Below are positions 1 to 7,145 of a stretch of 52,068 nucleotides of DNA, piece after piece. The notes beneath the pieces are model-generated. The model saw only the letters and a list, made by a program, of their open reading frames with translations, was not told the DNA's origin and ran no database searches. The first letter of the stretch is position 1; each line of letters opens with the position of its first letter. Origin of the DNA: an uncultured Lachnospiraceae bacterium (lineage in GTDB: Bacteria > Bacillota > Clostridia > Lachnospirales > Lachnospiraceae); contig CALWSF010000027.1 in assembly GCA_944384125.1 (NCBI GenBank), forward strand, positions 1-52,068. The letters are read 5' to 3'. Position numbers and translations under genes: made by a program.

Positions 1-98
1 AACTTCAAGGCTTACCAACAAGCCTGTTTGTTCTTAGAATTTTCAGGGTTTTACATACTGTTCAGTTTTCAAGGTTCATGCTCATTTTAAGAGCAAAC
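1..98 (-). other. rRNA operon leader-like sequence with boxA-like motif
   Basis: Read on the minus strand, downstream of the two tRNA-Ser genes, this stretch holds TGCTCTTAAAA (85-95), close to the boxA antitermination element. It is followed by CTTGAAAACTGAACA, a sequence typical of the leader or spacer just upstream of 16S or 23S rRNA in Firmicutes. With the tandem strong promoters at 316-496, this suggests that the tRNAs head a stable-RNA operon whose rRNA genes lie beyond the left edge. No rRNA gene sequence itself is visible, so the call is an inference. Confidence 0.45.
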
Positions 99-186
99 GC
101 AGAAGGAGGGATTTGAACCCTCGCGCCGCTACTAACGACCTACTCCCTTTCCAGGGGAGCCCCTTCAACCACTTGGGTACTTCTGC
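99..186 (-). tRNA. tRNA-Ser (GGA)
   Basis: An 88-nt cloverleaf is readable on the minus strand. The acceptor stem is GCAGAAG/CTTCTGC, the T-arm contains GGTTCAAATCC, and a long variable arm typical of class II tRNAs is present. The anticodon loop CTGGAAA gives anticodon GGA, which reads UCC and UCU serine codons. No CCA is encoded. It is the second gene of a tandem tRNA-Ser pair, 28 nt downstream of the UGA isoacceptor. Confidence 0.95.
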
Positions 187-214
187 ATGGTTGACTTCAT
201 ACCAATTATGAAAC

Positions 215-299
215 GGAGAGAGTGGGATTCGAACCCACGCGCCCTTTCGGACAAACGGTTTTCAAGACCGCCTCGTTATGACCACTTCGATATCTCTCC
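215..299 (-). tRNA. tRNA-Ser (UGA)
   Basis: An 85-nt class II tRNA on the minus strand with acceptor stem GGAGAGA/TCTCTCC, T-arm GGTTCGAATCC and a long variable arm. The loop CTTGAAA gives anticodon TGA, which reads UCA and, by wobble, other UCN serine codons. It is the first gene after the perfect promoter at 316-344 and is probably co-transcribed with tRNA-Ser(GGA). Confidence 0.95.
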
Positions 300-315
300 A
301 AAAATGTGCTTACAC

Positions 316-344
316 ATTATATCTCAGTACAAGCTTCTTGTCAA
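316..344 (-). promoter_or_regulatory. Consensus promoter for the tRNA-Ser genes
   Basis: The minus strand shows TTGACA (344-339), a 17-nt spacer and TATAAT (321-316), a perfect sigma-A promoter ending 17 nt before the first tRNA. It is the downstream member (P2-like) of a tandem pair. Confidence 0.85.
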
Positions 345-467
345 GTATTTTCCATTTTAAAATGTTTTTATTTTAAAACGGATTTCCCATAGCCACAAAA
401 CGGACAAGTCTGTTTCCTTTTTGTCTTTTCCGTTTTAGATGCTGCTGTCTCAGCCGCAACATGAGCT

Positions 468-496
468 ATTCTATCACTCTCATCTTCCAATGTCAA
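468..496 (-). promoter_or_regulatory. Upstream tandem promoter (P1-like) of the tRNA/stable-RNA operon
   Basis: The minus strand shows TTGACA (496-491), a 17-nt spacer and TAGAAT (473-468), about 150 nt upstream of the perfect promoter at 316-344. Tandem strong promoters in the same direction are typical of rRNA operons. The 345-467 stretch between them holds no gene. Confidence 0.65.
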
Positions 497-534
497 CCAC
501 TTTTTTATTCTTTTTTTTATAAAATTTATTGGGA

Positions 535-594
535 GTAACAGTTCTGCCCTGCGAAGATTTGGACAGGAAAATCTTCATAGGGCAGAACTGTTAC
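535..594. repeat. Long near-perfect palindrome (60 nt)
   Basis: A 16-bp arm GTAACAGTTCTGCCCT (535-550) is matched exactly by its inverse at 579-594. A second 8-bp arm, GAAGATTT/AAATCTTC, is nested inside across a 2-nt bulge, leaving a loop of about 8 nt. It sits 62 nt past the stop of the glycosyltransferase gene (minus strand) and upstream of the tRNA promoters. There is no immediate U-tract on the minus side. It could end the upstream operon, or be a dispersed palindromic repeat or small mobile element. The rest of 500-656 holds nothing recognisable. Confidence 0.7.
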
Positions 595-656
595 ATACTA
601 GAAAAATATATACACAGATACACTGCTATTCTGTTTCGGATGCTCTTCTGAATATC

Positions 657-1622
657 TCAATCTCCCTGTTTTCCGTCTTCCGTCGTCTCACTTATGATAT
701 AACGCGGTCTGCGCTTTGTCTCCATATATATTTTTCCAATATATTCGCCAATTATCCCCAGTGATAAAAGCTGAATGCCGCTCAGAAAGCACAGTATACT
801 GACAGTAGAACTCCAGCCAGGCACTGTCTTGCCTAAAAACGCCTGCACAACCGACCAGACAACTCCCACGAAACTTAAAATAGCTACAAAAAATCCGAAT
901 CCCGTTATCAGGCGTATCGGTTTAACTGAAAGACTTGTGATCCCGTCTGCCGCCAGTGCAAGCATTTTTTTCAAAGGATAATGACTCTCTCCCGCCAGAC
1001 GCTCGTGGCGTTCATAATATACTTTTGCACTGGGAAAGCCCACAAGAGGTATCATTCCCCGCAGAAAAATATTTACTTCCTGAAACTTTTCCAGTTCATT
1101 AAGGACTCTGCTGCTGAGGAGACGGTAATCTGCGTGATTAAATACAATCTCCACACCCATCCAGTTCATGAGACGGTAAAAGTTTTCTGCCGTAAACCGT
1201 TTAAAAAAACGATCTGTCTCTCTGCTGCTTCGAACTCCGTACACAACTTCCGCACCATTTCTATATGCGGCAACCATCTCACTCATCGCATCCATATCAT
1301 CCTGGCCGTCACAGTCAATGGAAATTGTTATATCACAGCGTTCCTTGGCATACATCAGGCCGGCCAGAACAGCATTCTGATGTCCGCGATTACGACTCTG
1401 GGCTATACCCATAAAATGTTTATCCTGTTTTGCCAATCCGCAGATATACTCCCAGGTTCCGTCCTTTGAGCCATCATTTACAAACAGTATGCGGCTGTTT
1501 TCCCCCACCTCTCCATCGGCAATCATCTGTGTGAGCTTTTTCAAAAACATACCCGCTGTGACAGGCAACACTTTTTCTTCGTTATAACATGGTACAATAA
1601 TAAATAATTCCGGCAGTACCAT
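657..1622 (-). CDS. Family 2 glycosyltransferase, polyprenyl-phosphate type (GtrB/DPM1-like)
   Basis: This 321-residue protein probably moves a sugar from a nucleotide donor to polyprenyl phosphate at the inner face of the membrane. The GT-A domain has the N-terminal IIVPCYNEE strand, SRNRGHQNAV and a DCDGQDD metal/donor site. The C-terminal third carries two hydrophobic segments (ITGFGFFVAILSF and VSILCFLSGIQLLSL), followed by the ETKRRPRYI tail usual in this group. The start at MVLPELF is chosen because AAGGAGAGG precedes it; an upstream in-frame ATG would add 27 unconserved residues. It is the last gene of the rnz-tsaD-ispD group. The exact sugar and target polymer cannot be read; wall glycan decoration or a glycolipid is possible. 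Confidence 0.85.
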   Translation of the reverse strand: MVLPELFIIVPCYNEEKVLPVTAGMFLKKLTQMIADGEVGENSRILFVNDGSKDGTWEYICGLAKQDKHFMGIAQSRNRGHQNAVLAGLMYAKERCDITISIDCDGQDDMDAMSEMVAAYRNGAEVVYGVRSSRETDRFFKRFTAENFYRLMNWMGVEIVFNHADYRLLSSRVLNELEKFQEVNIFLRGMIPLVGFPSAKVYYERHERLAGESHYPLKKMLALAADGITSLSVKPIRLITGFGFFVAILSFVGVVWSVVQAFLGKTVPGWSSTVSILCFLSGIQLLSLGIIGEYIGKIYMETKRRPRYIISETTEDGKQGD

Positions 1623-1724
1623 CTTCTGTCCTCTCCTTCTGTAAAGATAGGCAACCTGTAACCGGAAATCATTTTGCCGGGAAACAGGCCGGCCGTGTTT
1701 CAAAAAAGCAGCCCGGCCGCTCCA

Positions 1725-2459
1725 TCAGCCCCGCAAAAATGCTTCCGCGATATACATATCCTCCGGTGTTGTTACCTTAATATTTTTATAAGACCCCTCT
1801 GTCAGCCTGACTCTGTGATTCGTCATAGATTCTACCACCATAGCATCATCCGTCACTCCACGCTGGTATTCATCACAGCTCATCATTTTATCATAGGCTG
1901 CTTTAATCAGCGGGTATGAAAATCCCTGGGGAGTCTGAATCATCCATACAGAATCTCTGTCAGGCGTGATATGTGAAAACCCCTCGCGGTCTGCCAGCTT
2001 TACCGTATCTTTTGAAGGCATTCCCGCCACGCACGCCCCATATCGGAGTATATCCCGGCGAATGCGCAAAATAATTTCCTGATCCACGAACGGCCTTGCT
2101 CCATCGTGAATAAGCACAGCATCATTATCCCCATACCCGAGAAGATTTTCCAGACCGCACAGTCCCTCATAAACAGAATGGTATCGCTCTTTTCCGCCTG
2201 ATACCACTGCTCTGATGCGGGAAAATCCATATTTTTCAACATATTCATGAATACAGTATTCTCTGTCAGCCTCTGCCGTTACCAGAATAATATCGTCTAT
2301 GCCGCTTTCCTCAAAAGCCTGGAGAGAATACCATAAAACAGGCCTGTCTCTCAGAAGCATGAACTGCTTCTGAACCGCACTTTTCATTCTTTTTCCACGT
2401 CCGGCCGCCAGAACAATCGCCGCGAAACGACCCTGTGACACTTTTTCCATCTTTTCCAT
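1725..2459 (-). CDS. ispD: 2-C-methyl-D-erythritol 4-phosphate cytidylyltransferase
   Basis: IspD joins CTP to methylerythritol 4-phosphate in the MEP isoprenoid pathway. The nucleotide-binding loop AAIVLAAGRGKRM opens the protein, followed by KQF, HDGARPFV, AGMPSKDTVK, QTPQGF and TDDAMVVE, all family signatures in the expected order. The start is uncertain between two nearby ATGs (MEKMEKVSQG, 2459 and 2450); GGGG lies just upstream, and an earlier ATG would overlap tsaD. It lies 31 nt after tsaD in the same minus-strand operon. With a polyprenyl-phosphate glycosyltransferase next, a lipid-carrier link is possible, though clustering alone is weak evidence. Confidence 0.93.
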   Translation of the reverse strand: MEKMEKVSQGRFAAIVLAAGRGKRMKSAVQKQFMLLRDRPVLWYSLQAFEESGIDDIILVTAEADREYCIHEYVEKYGFSRIRAVVSGGKERYHSVYEGLCGLENLLGYGDNDAVLIHDGARPFVDQEIILRIRRDILRYGACVAGMPSKDTVKLADREGFSHITPDRDSVWMIQTPQGFSYPLIKAAYDKMMSCDEYQRGVTDDAMVVESMTNHRVRLTEGSYKNIKVTTPEDMYIAEAFLRG

Positions 2460-2490
2460 TTTCCCCGTCACTCTGTAAATTAATGCGATC

Positions 2491-3525
2491 TTATCTTTCT
2501 CCCAGCCGCAAATTTGCAACTGCATTCAAATCCCAGCCGGCACGCACGCCTTTCCGGTATTCATAATACGCGGCCGTCCCAATCATCGCTGCATTATCTG
2601 TGCAGAAAACAGGAGACGGATAATAAAATGACAGTCCGGCATCCATACACGCATGCTGCATCGCCTCACGCAGCGCGGTATTGGAGGCCACACCACCCGC
2701 AATCGCCACCTTACTGAATCCATACTCTTTCGCTGCTTCCACTGTTCTTGAAACAAGGACCTCTACGACAGCATTTTGAAATGAAGCAGCCAGATCAGGA
2801 ACACATATCTCTTCTCCCGTCATTTTTGCATGATTAATATAATTGAGAACTGCTGACTTAAGACCGCTGAAACTGAAATCGTAAGGATTGTCTCCCACTT
2901 TAGCCCTCGGAAATGTCATCGCCCCCGGATTGCCGTCCCGGGCTGCACGATCAATTTTAGGCCCTCCCGGATATCCCAGCCCCACAGCACGGGCCACCTT
3001 GTCAAAGGCCTCTCCCGCAGCATCATCTCTTGTTCTTCCAATTATGGAAAACTCTCCGTAATCCCGCACAATGACAAGATGGGTATGACCGCCCGATACA
3101 ATCAGGCACACAAAAGGCGGTTCCAGATCAGGATTTTCTATAAAATTAGCTGACACATGCCCTTCTATGTGGTGGACTCCTATCAGCGGTTTTTTTGCAG
3201 CGTAGGCAATTGCCTTTGCCTCGGCAACACCGACCAGAAGAGCGCCGATAAGTCCCGGCCCATAAGTAACCGCAATGGCAGTCATATCCTCGAGCTTCAT
3301 GTCGGCCCCTTTAAGTGCATCTTCAATAACCTGATTGATCTTTTCTATATGTTTTCGGGATGCAATCTCCGGCACCACTCCTCCAAACATTGTGTGCAGT
3401 GCAATCTGAGATGAAATAATGTTGGAAAGAACGGTTCTCCCATTTTTTACTACTGCGGCGGCCGTCTCATCACAGGAACTTTCTATTGCAAGAATATAAA
3501 CATCTTCCATGTCATTGCCCTTCAT
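2491..3525 (-). CDS. tsaD: tRNA N6-adenosine threonylcarbamoyltransferase TsaD
   Basis: TsaD (Gcp/Kae1 family) transfers the threonylcarbamoyl group to A37 of ANN-decoding tRNAs, giving t6A, together with TsaB and TsaE. The 344-residue protein begins [16 protein letters not shown], has the metal-binding HHIEGH motif (His119 and His123), SGGHTHLV, and [13 protein letters not shown] near the C-terminus. The start is placed at [10 protein letters not shown] because AGGGAGG lies 8 nt upstream, inside the end of the RNase Z gene; the two genes overlap by 14 nt, which suggests translational coupling. Its partners TsaB and TsaE are encoded about 2-3 kb away in another operon. Confidence 0.97.
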   Translation of the reverse strand: MKGNDMEDVYILAIESSCDETAAAVVKNGRTVLSNIISSQIALHTMFGGVVPEIASRKHIEKINQVIEDALKGADMKLEDMTAIAVTYGPGLIGALLVGVAEAKAIAYAAKKPLIGVHHIEGHVSANFIENPDLEPPFVCLIVSGGHTHLVIVRDYGEFSIIGRTRDDAAGEAFDKVARAVGLGYPGGPKIDRAARDGNPGAMTFPRAKVGDNPYDFSFSGLKSAVLNYINHAKMTGEEICVPDLAASFQNAVVEVLVSRTVEAAKEYGFSKVAIAGGVASNTALREAMQHACMDAGLSFYYPSPVFCTDNAAMIGTAAYYEYRKGVRAGWDLNAVANLRLGER

Positions 3526-4450
3526 TTGTTTTTCCTCCCTGCTCATCCTCAAATCCCAGCTCTGCGGTCCATCCGTCTCTGGCTGCCTTTGCCCTTGGGA
3601 AAACAGAGCGTACCTTATCCATATATTCTTCCGGACGAGTGAGAGAGGGGCTGTAATGTGTCAGCCACATTTCTCTGGGCTGAGCATCCTTCGCAAGGCA
3701 GGCAGCCTCTGCAAATGTCATGTGCTTGTATTCTCTGGCCTTTGCCTCTTTTCCCTCCTCGCCGTACATTCCTTCGCAGATAAACAGATCTGCATCCTTC
3801 GCATATTCCGCGATAACGGGAACAGGTCGCGTATCCGTACAGTACGTTACCTTTATACCCCTTCTCTCCGCTCCCAGAACCATATCCGGCGTAAGTATTC
3901 TGTCCCCGTCCGCGATCGTCTCTCCCTTCTGCAGCCTGCTCCAGAAACACTGCGGTATATCCTGCTGTCTGGCACGCTCTGCATCAAACCGCCCCTTTCG
4001 GGGAATAGAAACAGAATAACCGTAGCAAACTACATTGTGATTAACACGATAGGCATCTATCACATACGGACCCATACGAAACTGCTCCCGAGGCTCTGAA
4101 AGCTCCACATAGCGAAGCTCAAACGGAAGCTCTGGGGCAATCGTCCGAAGAGCCGACACGACGCGTTCAAGCCCTCTGGGCCCTATCATCGTTACCGGCT
4201 CTGTTCTTTCCGCATTTCCCATTGTTAATAAAAGTCCGGGAAGTCCGCTGATATGATCCGCATGATAATGGGTAAAACATATGACATCCAAAGGCTTGGG
4301 GCTCCATCCCTTTTCCTTCAGGGCCACCTGCGTTCCCTCACCGCAGTCTATCAGCAGATTGCTCCCCGAACAGCGAACCATCAGAGATGTCAGCCACCGG
4401 TAGGGCAGCGGCATCATTCCTCCTGTTCCGAGCAAACATACATCCAACAT
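3512..4450 (-). CDS. rnz: Ribonuclease Z (tRNA 3' endonuclease)
   Basis: This 312-residue metallo-beta-lactamase-fold enzyme probably trims tRNA 3' trailers. The metal motif HYHADH (residues 61-66) is followed by ISGLPGLL, and later come [28 protein letters not shown] and LTHYSP, the conserved RNase Z/BN blocks. The start [11 protein letters not shown] is preceded by AGAGGA at good spacing; an upstream in-frame ATG lacks this. It is the first gene of the rnz-tsaD-ispD-glycosyltransferase operon. The nearby tRNA modification genes (tsaD, tsaB, tsaE) fit a tRNA maturation theme. Confidence 0.92.
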   Translation of the reverse strand: MLDVCLLGTGGMMPLPYRWLTSLMVRCSGSNLLIDCGEGTQVALKEKGWSPKPLDVICFTHYHADHISGLPGLLLTMGNAERTEPVTMIGPRGLERVVSALRTIAPELPFELRYVELSEPREQFRMGPYVIDAYRVNHNVVCYGYSVSIPRKGRFDAERARQQDIPQCFWSRLQKGETIADGDRILTPDMVLGAERRGIKVTYCTDTRPVPVIAEYAKDADLFICEGMYGEEGKEAKAREYKHMTFAEAACLAKDAQPREMWLTHYSPSLTRPEEYMDKVRSVFPRAKAARDGWTAELGFEDEQGGKTNEGQ

Positions 4451-4539
4451 GCAAAATCCTCTTTTCTCTATACACGGACATTTTTCTTTCTTCATACACT
4501 CCACATAAAAGAATGCCGCCTGTCCGCTACTGTTTCCAA

Positions 4540-4569
4540 ATCATACCATAAAAAGGAATGCAGTTGCAA
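4540..4569 (-). promoter_or_regulatory. Promoter of the rnz operon
   Basis: The minus strand reads TTGCAA (4569-4564), an 18-nt spacer and TATGAT (4545-4540) with an extended TGG before the -10. It lies about 90 nt upstream of the rnz start, in the gap after the zinc-ribbon gene. Confidence 0.6.
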
Positions 4570-4623
4570 GTATTACATAAAAATCTGTTTTCACATTCTG
4601 TATCCGTTCACAGAAAACACGAC

Positions 4624-4866
4624 TTACAGGTATTCAAGGCACTCCTCCACATCGACCGGCAGGCAGAACTCAGCTGTGAGTCTGTCGTAGCACTCCTCAC
4701 ACAGGTCAAAATGGTGCACTTCTCCATCCTTTTCAGAAAAATATCCCCATGCCTGATCAAAGCAGGCTGCTCCCTCACGGAGTATCCCCTCTTTTACAAT
4801 CATTTTCTTCCCGCACATATTACAGCAAACAGCTCCCAGCTGTCCATTCTCATTGTACTTTCTCAT
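4624..4866 (-). CDS. Small zinc-ribbon protein of unknown function
   Basis: The predicted product has 80 residues and two Cys-x-x-Cys knuckles, CNMCGK near residue 15 and CEECYD near residue 57, which could together bind one zinc ion. An acidic segment (SEKDGEVHHFD) lies between them. No further family is recognised. GAGGA precedes the ATG at good spacing. It stands alone between the terminator after rimI (4913-4946) and the rnz promoter (4540-4569), so it probably has its own transcript. A role in nucleic-acid or protein binding is only a guess from the ribbon. Confidence 0.75.
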   Translation of the reverse strand: MRKYNENGQLGAVCCNMCGKKMIVKEGILREGAACFDQAWGYFSEKDGEVHHFDLCEECYDRLTAEFCLPVDVEECLEYL

Positions 4867-4912
4867 TTTATCCTCGCCTTTCTTTTTCTCTCCCAGATAA
4901 TTCTCTTCTAAA

Positions 4913-4946
4913 CTAAAACAGGAGCACCGCCGTCCGCGATACTCCT
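4913..4946 (-). terminator. Intrinsic terminator after rimI
   Basis: On the minus strand an 11-bp stem with two G-U pairs (arms 4936-4946 and 4920-4930, loop of 5 nt) is followed by GTTTTAG. It lies about 45 nt past the rimI stop and closes the tex-to-rimI operon. Confidence 0.65.
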
Positions 4947-4989
4947 ACATTATATCTCTGATTATACATGATTTTAAGTGGAAATAATT

Positions 4990-5430
4990 TCAATCCCGAC
5001 GGCGCCACATGATGAATGCATCCTCCACAGGATTCGTGTAATACCTTTTTCTGACTGCTTCAATTCTGAAACCGAAGGATTTATACAGAGCGACGGCTGT
5101 CGCATTGGAAACTCTTACCTCAAGGGTTATTTCCTCCACCCCTTTTTTCCTGGCAGTTTCCGTCAGAACTTCCATCAGTTTCCTTCCAAACCCCCGGCCT
5201 CTCAGGGAAGGCTCAACTGCAATCCTCATCAGTTCTCCCTCTCCTGCTATTATGCGAAAATCGCAGTATCCTGCTATCTTTCCATCCGCCATAAGCACCC
5301 ATATCTGATCCAGAGGACTTTCAGCAGCATCCGCTATCGCTTCCCGGGACCACGGAACAGAAAAACTCTTTTTTTCCAGAAAAGCCACACTCTCAAGATC
5401 CTCCGGAAGCATCTCACGCACAACTATCAT
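4990..5430 (-). CDS. rimI: Ribosomal-protein-alanine N-acetyltransferase RimI
   Basis: This 146-residue GNAT acetyltransferase is probably RimI, which acetylates the N-terminus of ribosomal protein S18. It has the acetyl-CoA loop RGRGFGRKLM (V/I-x-x-x-x-R-G-x-G-x-A type), the preceding ELMRIAV strand, and the typical ending LEVRVSNATAVALYKSFGF followed by KRYYTNPVEDAFIM. It is the last gene after tsaE and tsaB, and RimI commonly sits beside tsaB. The substrate is inferred from family and context. GGTGGGG precedes the ATG. Confidence 0.92.
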   Translation of the reverse strand: MIVVREMLPEDLESVAFLEKKSFSVPWSREAIADAAESPLDQIWVLMADGKIAGYCDFRIIAGEGELMRIAVEPSLRGRGFGRKLMEVLTETARKKGVEEITLEVRVSNATAVALYKSFGFRIEAVRKRYYTNPVEDAFIMWRRRD

Positions 5431-5461
5431 CCATTCCCCACCTTTTTACCCGTTCCCGGCT

Positions 5462-6208
5462 CTAATGTTCCACTACCACTATTCCAGCTGCAAGTTTTTC
5501 AAGCTCTCCCTGACGCTCCGCCACTTCACGCTCTCTCTCTGCCTGGGATTTCCGCAGATAATCCGGCTTATGTTCCGCAGCTGTCTCAATACGCCCCTGT
5601 CTGTAATAAACGGCTCCCAGAGATGCCACTGCTGCCGCACGCTGACGATTTACATGGGCAGGAGCAATCTGAAACGGAACCTTCATTTCTTCTTCCAGTA
5701 TATGCTGATTAACAGGAACTCCGTCTCCAAGAAAAATTACCTTTTCCCCGCGCGCATTCAGCTCCTCTATAAGTTTATGCAGGTCAGCAGCCCACTGCTC
5801 TTTAACAACCTCAAAAGAATTCTCAAACCGGTAAAGTCCTGTGTACACCTGGCTGCGTCTGGCGTCCAGAAGCGGACATATAAGAGAAGAACTTCCATAG
5901 AGGCAGTATGCCATTGCATCCATGGTGGGGACATGAATAAGCGGTTTTCCCAATGCCAGTCCCAGACCTTTGGCAGTAGCGGAACCTATACGGAGTCCTG
6001 TAAAAGAGCCCGGGCCTCCGGAAACTGCAATTGCATCTATTTCAGATATATCCATCTCCAAAAGCCGCATCATCTCATCAATCATCGGCAGCAGCGTCTG
6101 AGAGTGTGTTTTCTTCAGATTTGCCGTATACTCCGCCATTACCGTATCATCTGTCACAACAGCAACTGAAGCGACCAGCGACGCGCTTTCAATCCCCAAA
6201 ATTTTCAT
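5462..6208 (-). CDS. tsaB: tRNA threonylcarbamoyladenosine biosynthesis protein TsaB
   Basis: TsaB is the non-catalytic ASKHA-fold partner of TsaD in t6A synthesis. The 248-residue protein starts MKILGIESASLVASVAV and carries KKTHSQTLLPMID, AVSGGPGSFTGLRIG and LLDARRSQVYTGLY, the family's hallmark blocks. It lacks the HxxxH metal motif of TsaD, as expected. Its start overlaps the tsaE stop by 4 nt (ATGA), indicating coupling, and rimI follows. The C-terminus (from about residue 215) is charged and probably helical. Confidence 0.96.
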   Translation of the reverse strand: MKILGIESASLVASVAVVTDDTVMAEYTANLKKTHSQTLLPMIDEMMRLLEMDISEIDAIAVSGGPGSFTGLRIGSATAKGLGLALGKPLIHVPTMDAMAYCLYGSSSLICPLLDARRSQVYTGLYRFENSFEVVKEQWAADLHKLIEELNARGEKVIFLGDGVPVNQHILEEEMKVPFQIAPAHVNRQRAAAVASLGAVYYRQGRIETAAEHKPDYLRKSQAEREREVAERQGELEKLAAGIVVVEH

Positions 6209-6633
6209 CTTTCCGCCTCCACTGTAATACGCCTGTAATCCGTTCCCTTTTCCAGATCCTTTTCAATTTTTACCTCTGTAATTTTTTCCGGAAGAATTTC
6301 CCGAATCCGCTGCGGCCATTCTATCAGACAGACACCCTCGCCGTAAAAACAGTCTTCGTAGCCGATTTCATCCATCTCACTGACATCTCCTATCCGGTAA
6401 ACATCAAAATGGTAGAGCGGAAGTCTCCCCTCATCATACTGCTGCAGAATTGTAAACGTAGGACTGTTTACCGGCTCATCTATACCCAGCCCTTTTGCAA
6501 ACCCCTGGGAAAACAGCGTTTTTCCTGCTCCCAAATCTCCGCTGAGACAGAGGATCATTCCGGGAAATGCTTTTTTCCCCATTTCCTCCCCCAGATGGAA
6601 AGTCTCTTCCGGGCTGTATGTCTCCACCATCAT
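6205..6633 (-). CDS. tsaE: tRNA threonylcarbamoyladenosine biosynthesis ATPase TsaE
   Basis: TsaE is the small P-loop ATPase that resets the TsaB-TsaD complex in t6A synthesis. The 142-residue protein has Walker A GDLGAGKT near residue 33, FSQGFAKGLGI after it, the conserved NSPTF switch, and the LYHFDVYRI and LIEWPQRI blocks. The length matches the family. It overlaps both neighbours by 4 nt, the YcxB-like gene upstream and tsaB downstream. Confidence 0.96.
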   Translation of the reverse strand: MMVETYSPEETFHLGEEMGKKAFPGMILCLSGDLGAGKTLFSQGFAKGLGIDEPVNSPTFTILQQYDEGRLPLYHFDVYRIGDVSEMDEIGYEDCFYGEGVCLIEWPQRIREILPEKITEVKIEKDLEKGTDYRRITVEAER

Positions 6634-7127
6634 ATTTTTATCCCCTTTCTCTTTTTAGCGGGCACATTTTTTTCAATCAGCTGAAGAAAACGCTGCTTTC
6701 CCGCTCCGCGAAAGGCACGCTCCGGGATCAGATATGCCTGGTTTCTGGACAGATAAAGCATAAAAATTCCGGAAATCTTTTTGACACGCAAAACCTGATC
6801 CCAGGTAACATTTCCCGTTTCCTTTCCCTGCCGTACCCGGATCCCGTCCGAACTGATCTTAAAAAACATTTCCTGAGAGGACACGGGATTTGCCGCCTGT
6901 CTTGCCGCACGCTGGCGCATAATAAAGACCTGGCCGACAGCAACCAGCAAAATAACCATAAAAAGCAGATCTGCTACCTTTATTCCAATTCTTTCTCTGT
7001 TAAATACAATAAAGATCAATGCCGCAATTGTACAGAGCACACTTACGATTCCCGAAACACTCCGGTAGTAATTATTGACCGAAAAAACAAATATTTCTCT
7101 TGCAGTGATTTTAAAACGCAGCTCCAT
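6630..7127 (-). CDS. YcxB-like two-TM membrane protein
   Basis: A 165-residue membrane protein with two hydrophobic helices, VSGIVSVLCTIAALIFIVF (about 24-42) and LLFMVILLVAVGQVFI (about 53-68). A C-terminal soluble part follows (SSDGIRVRQGKETGNVTWDQVLRVKK...YLIPERAF). The ITAREIFVF start and the TWDQV...YLIP pattern resemble the YcxB-like family, whose function is unknown. AGAGGG precedes the ATG. It lies 18 nt after tex and overlaps tsaE by 4 nt, so it is translated from the same message as housekeeping genes. Confidence 0.75.
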   Translation of the reverse strand: MELRFKITAREIFVFSVNNYYRSVSGIVSVLCTIAALIFIVFNRERIGIKVADLLFMVILLVAVGQVFIMRQRAARQAANPVSSQEMFFKISSDGIRVRQGKETGNVTWDQVLRVKKISGIFMLYLSRNQAYLIPERAFRGAGKQRFLQLIEKNVPAKKRKGIKI

Positions 7128-7145
7128 CTTACTTTTCCCTCTTTC

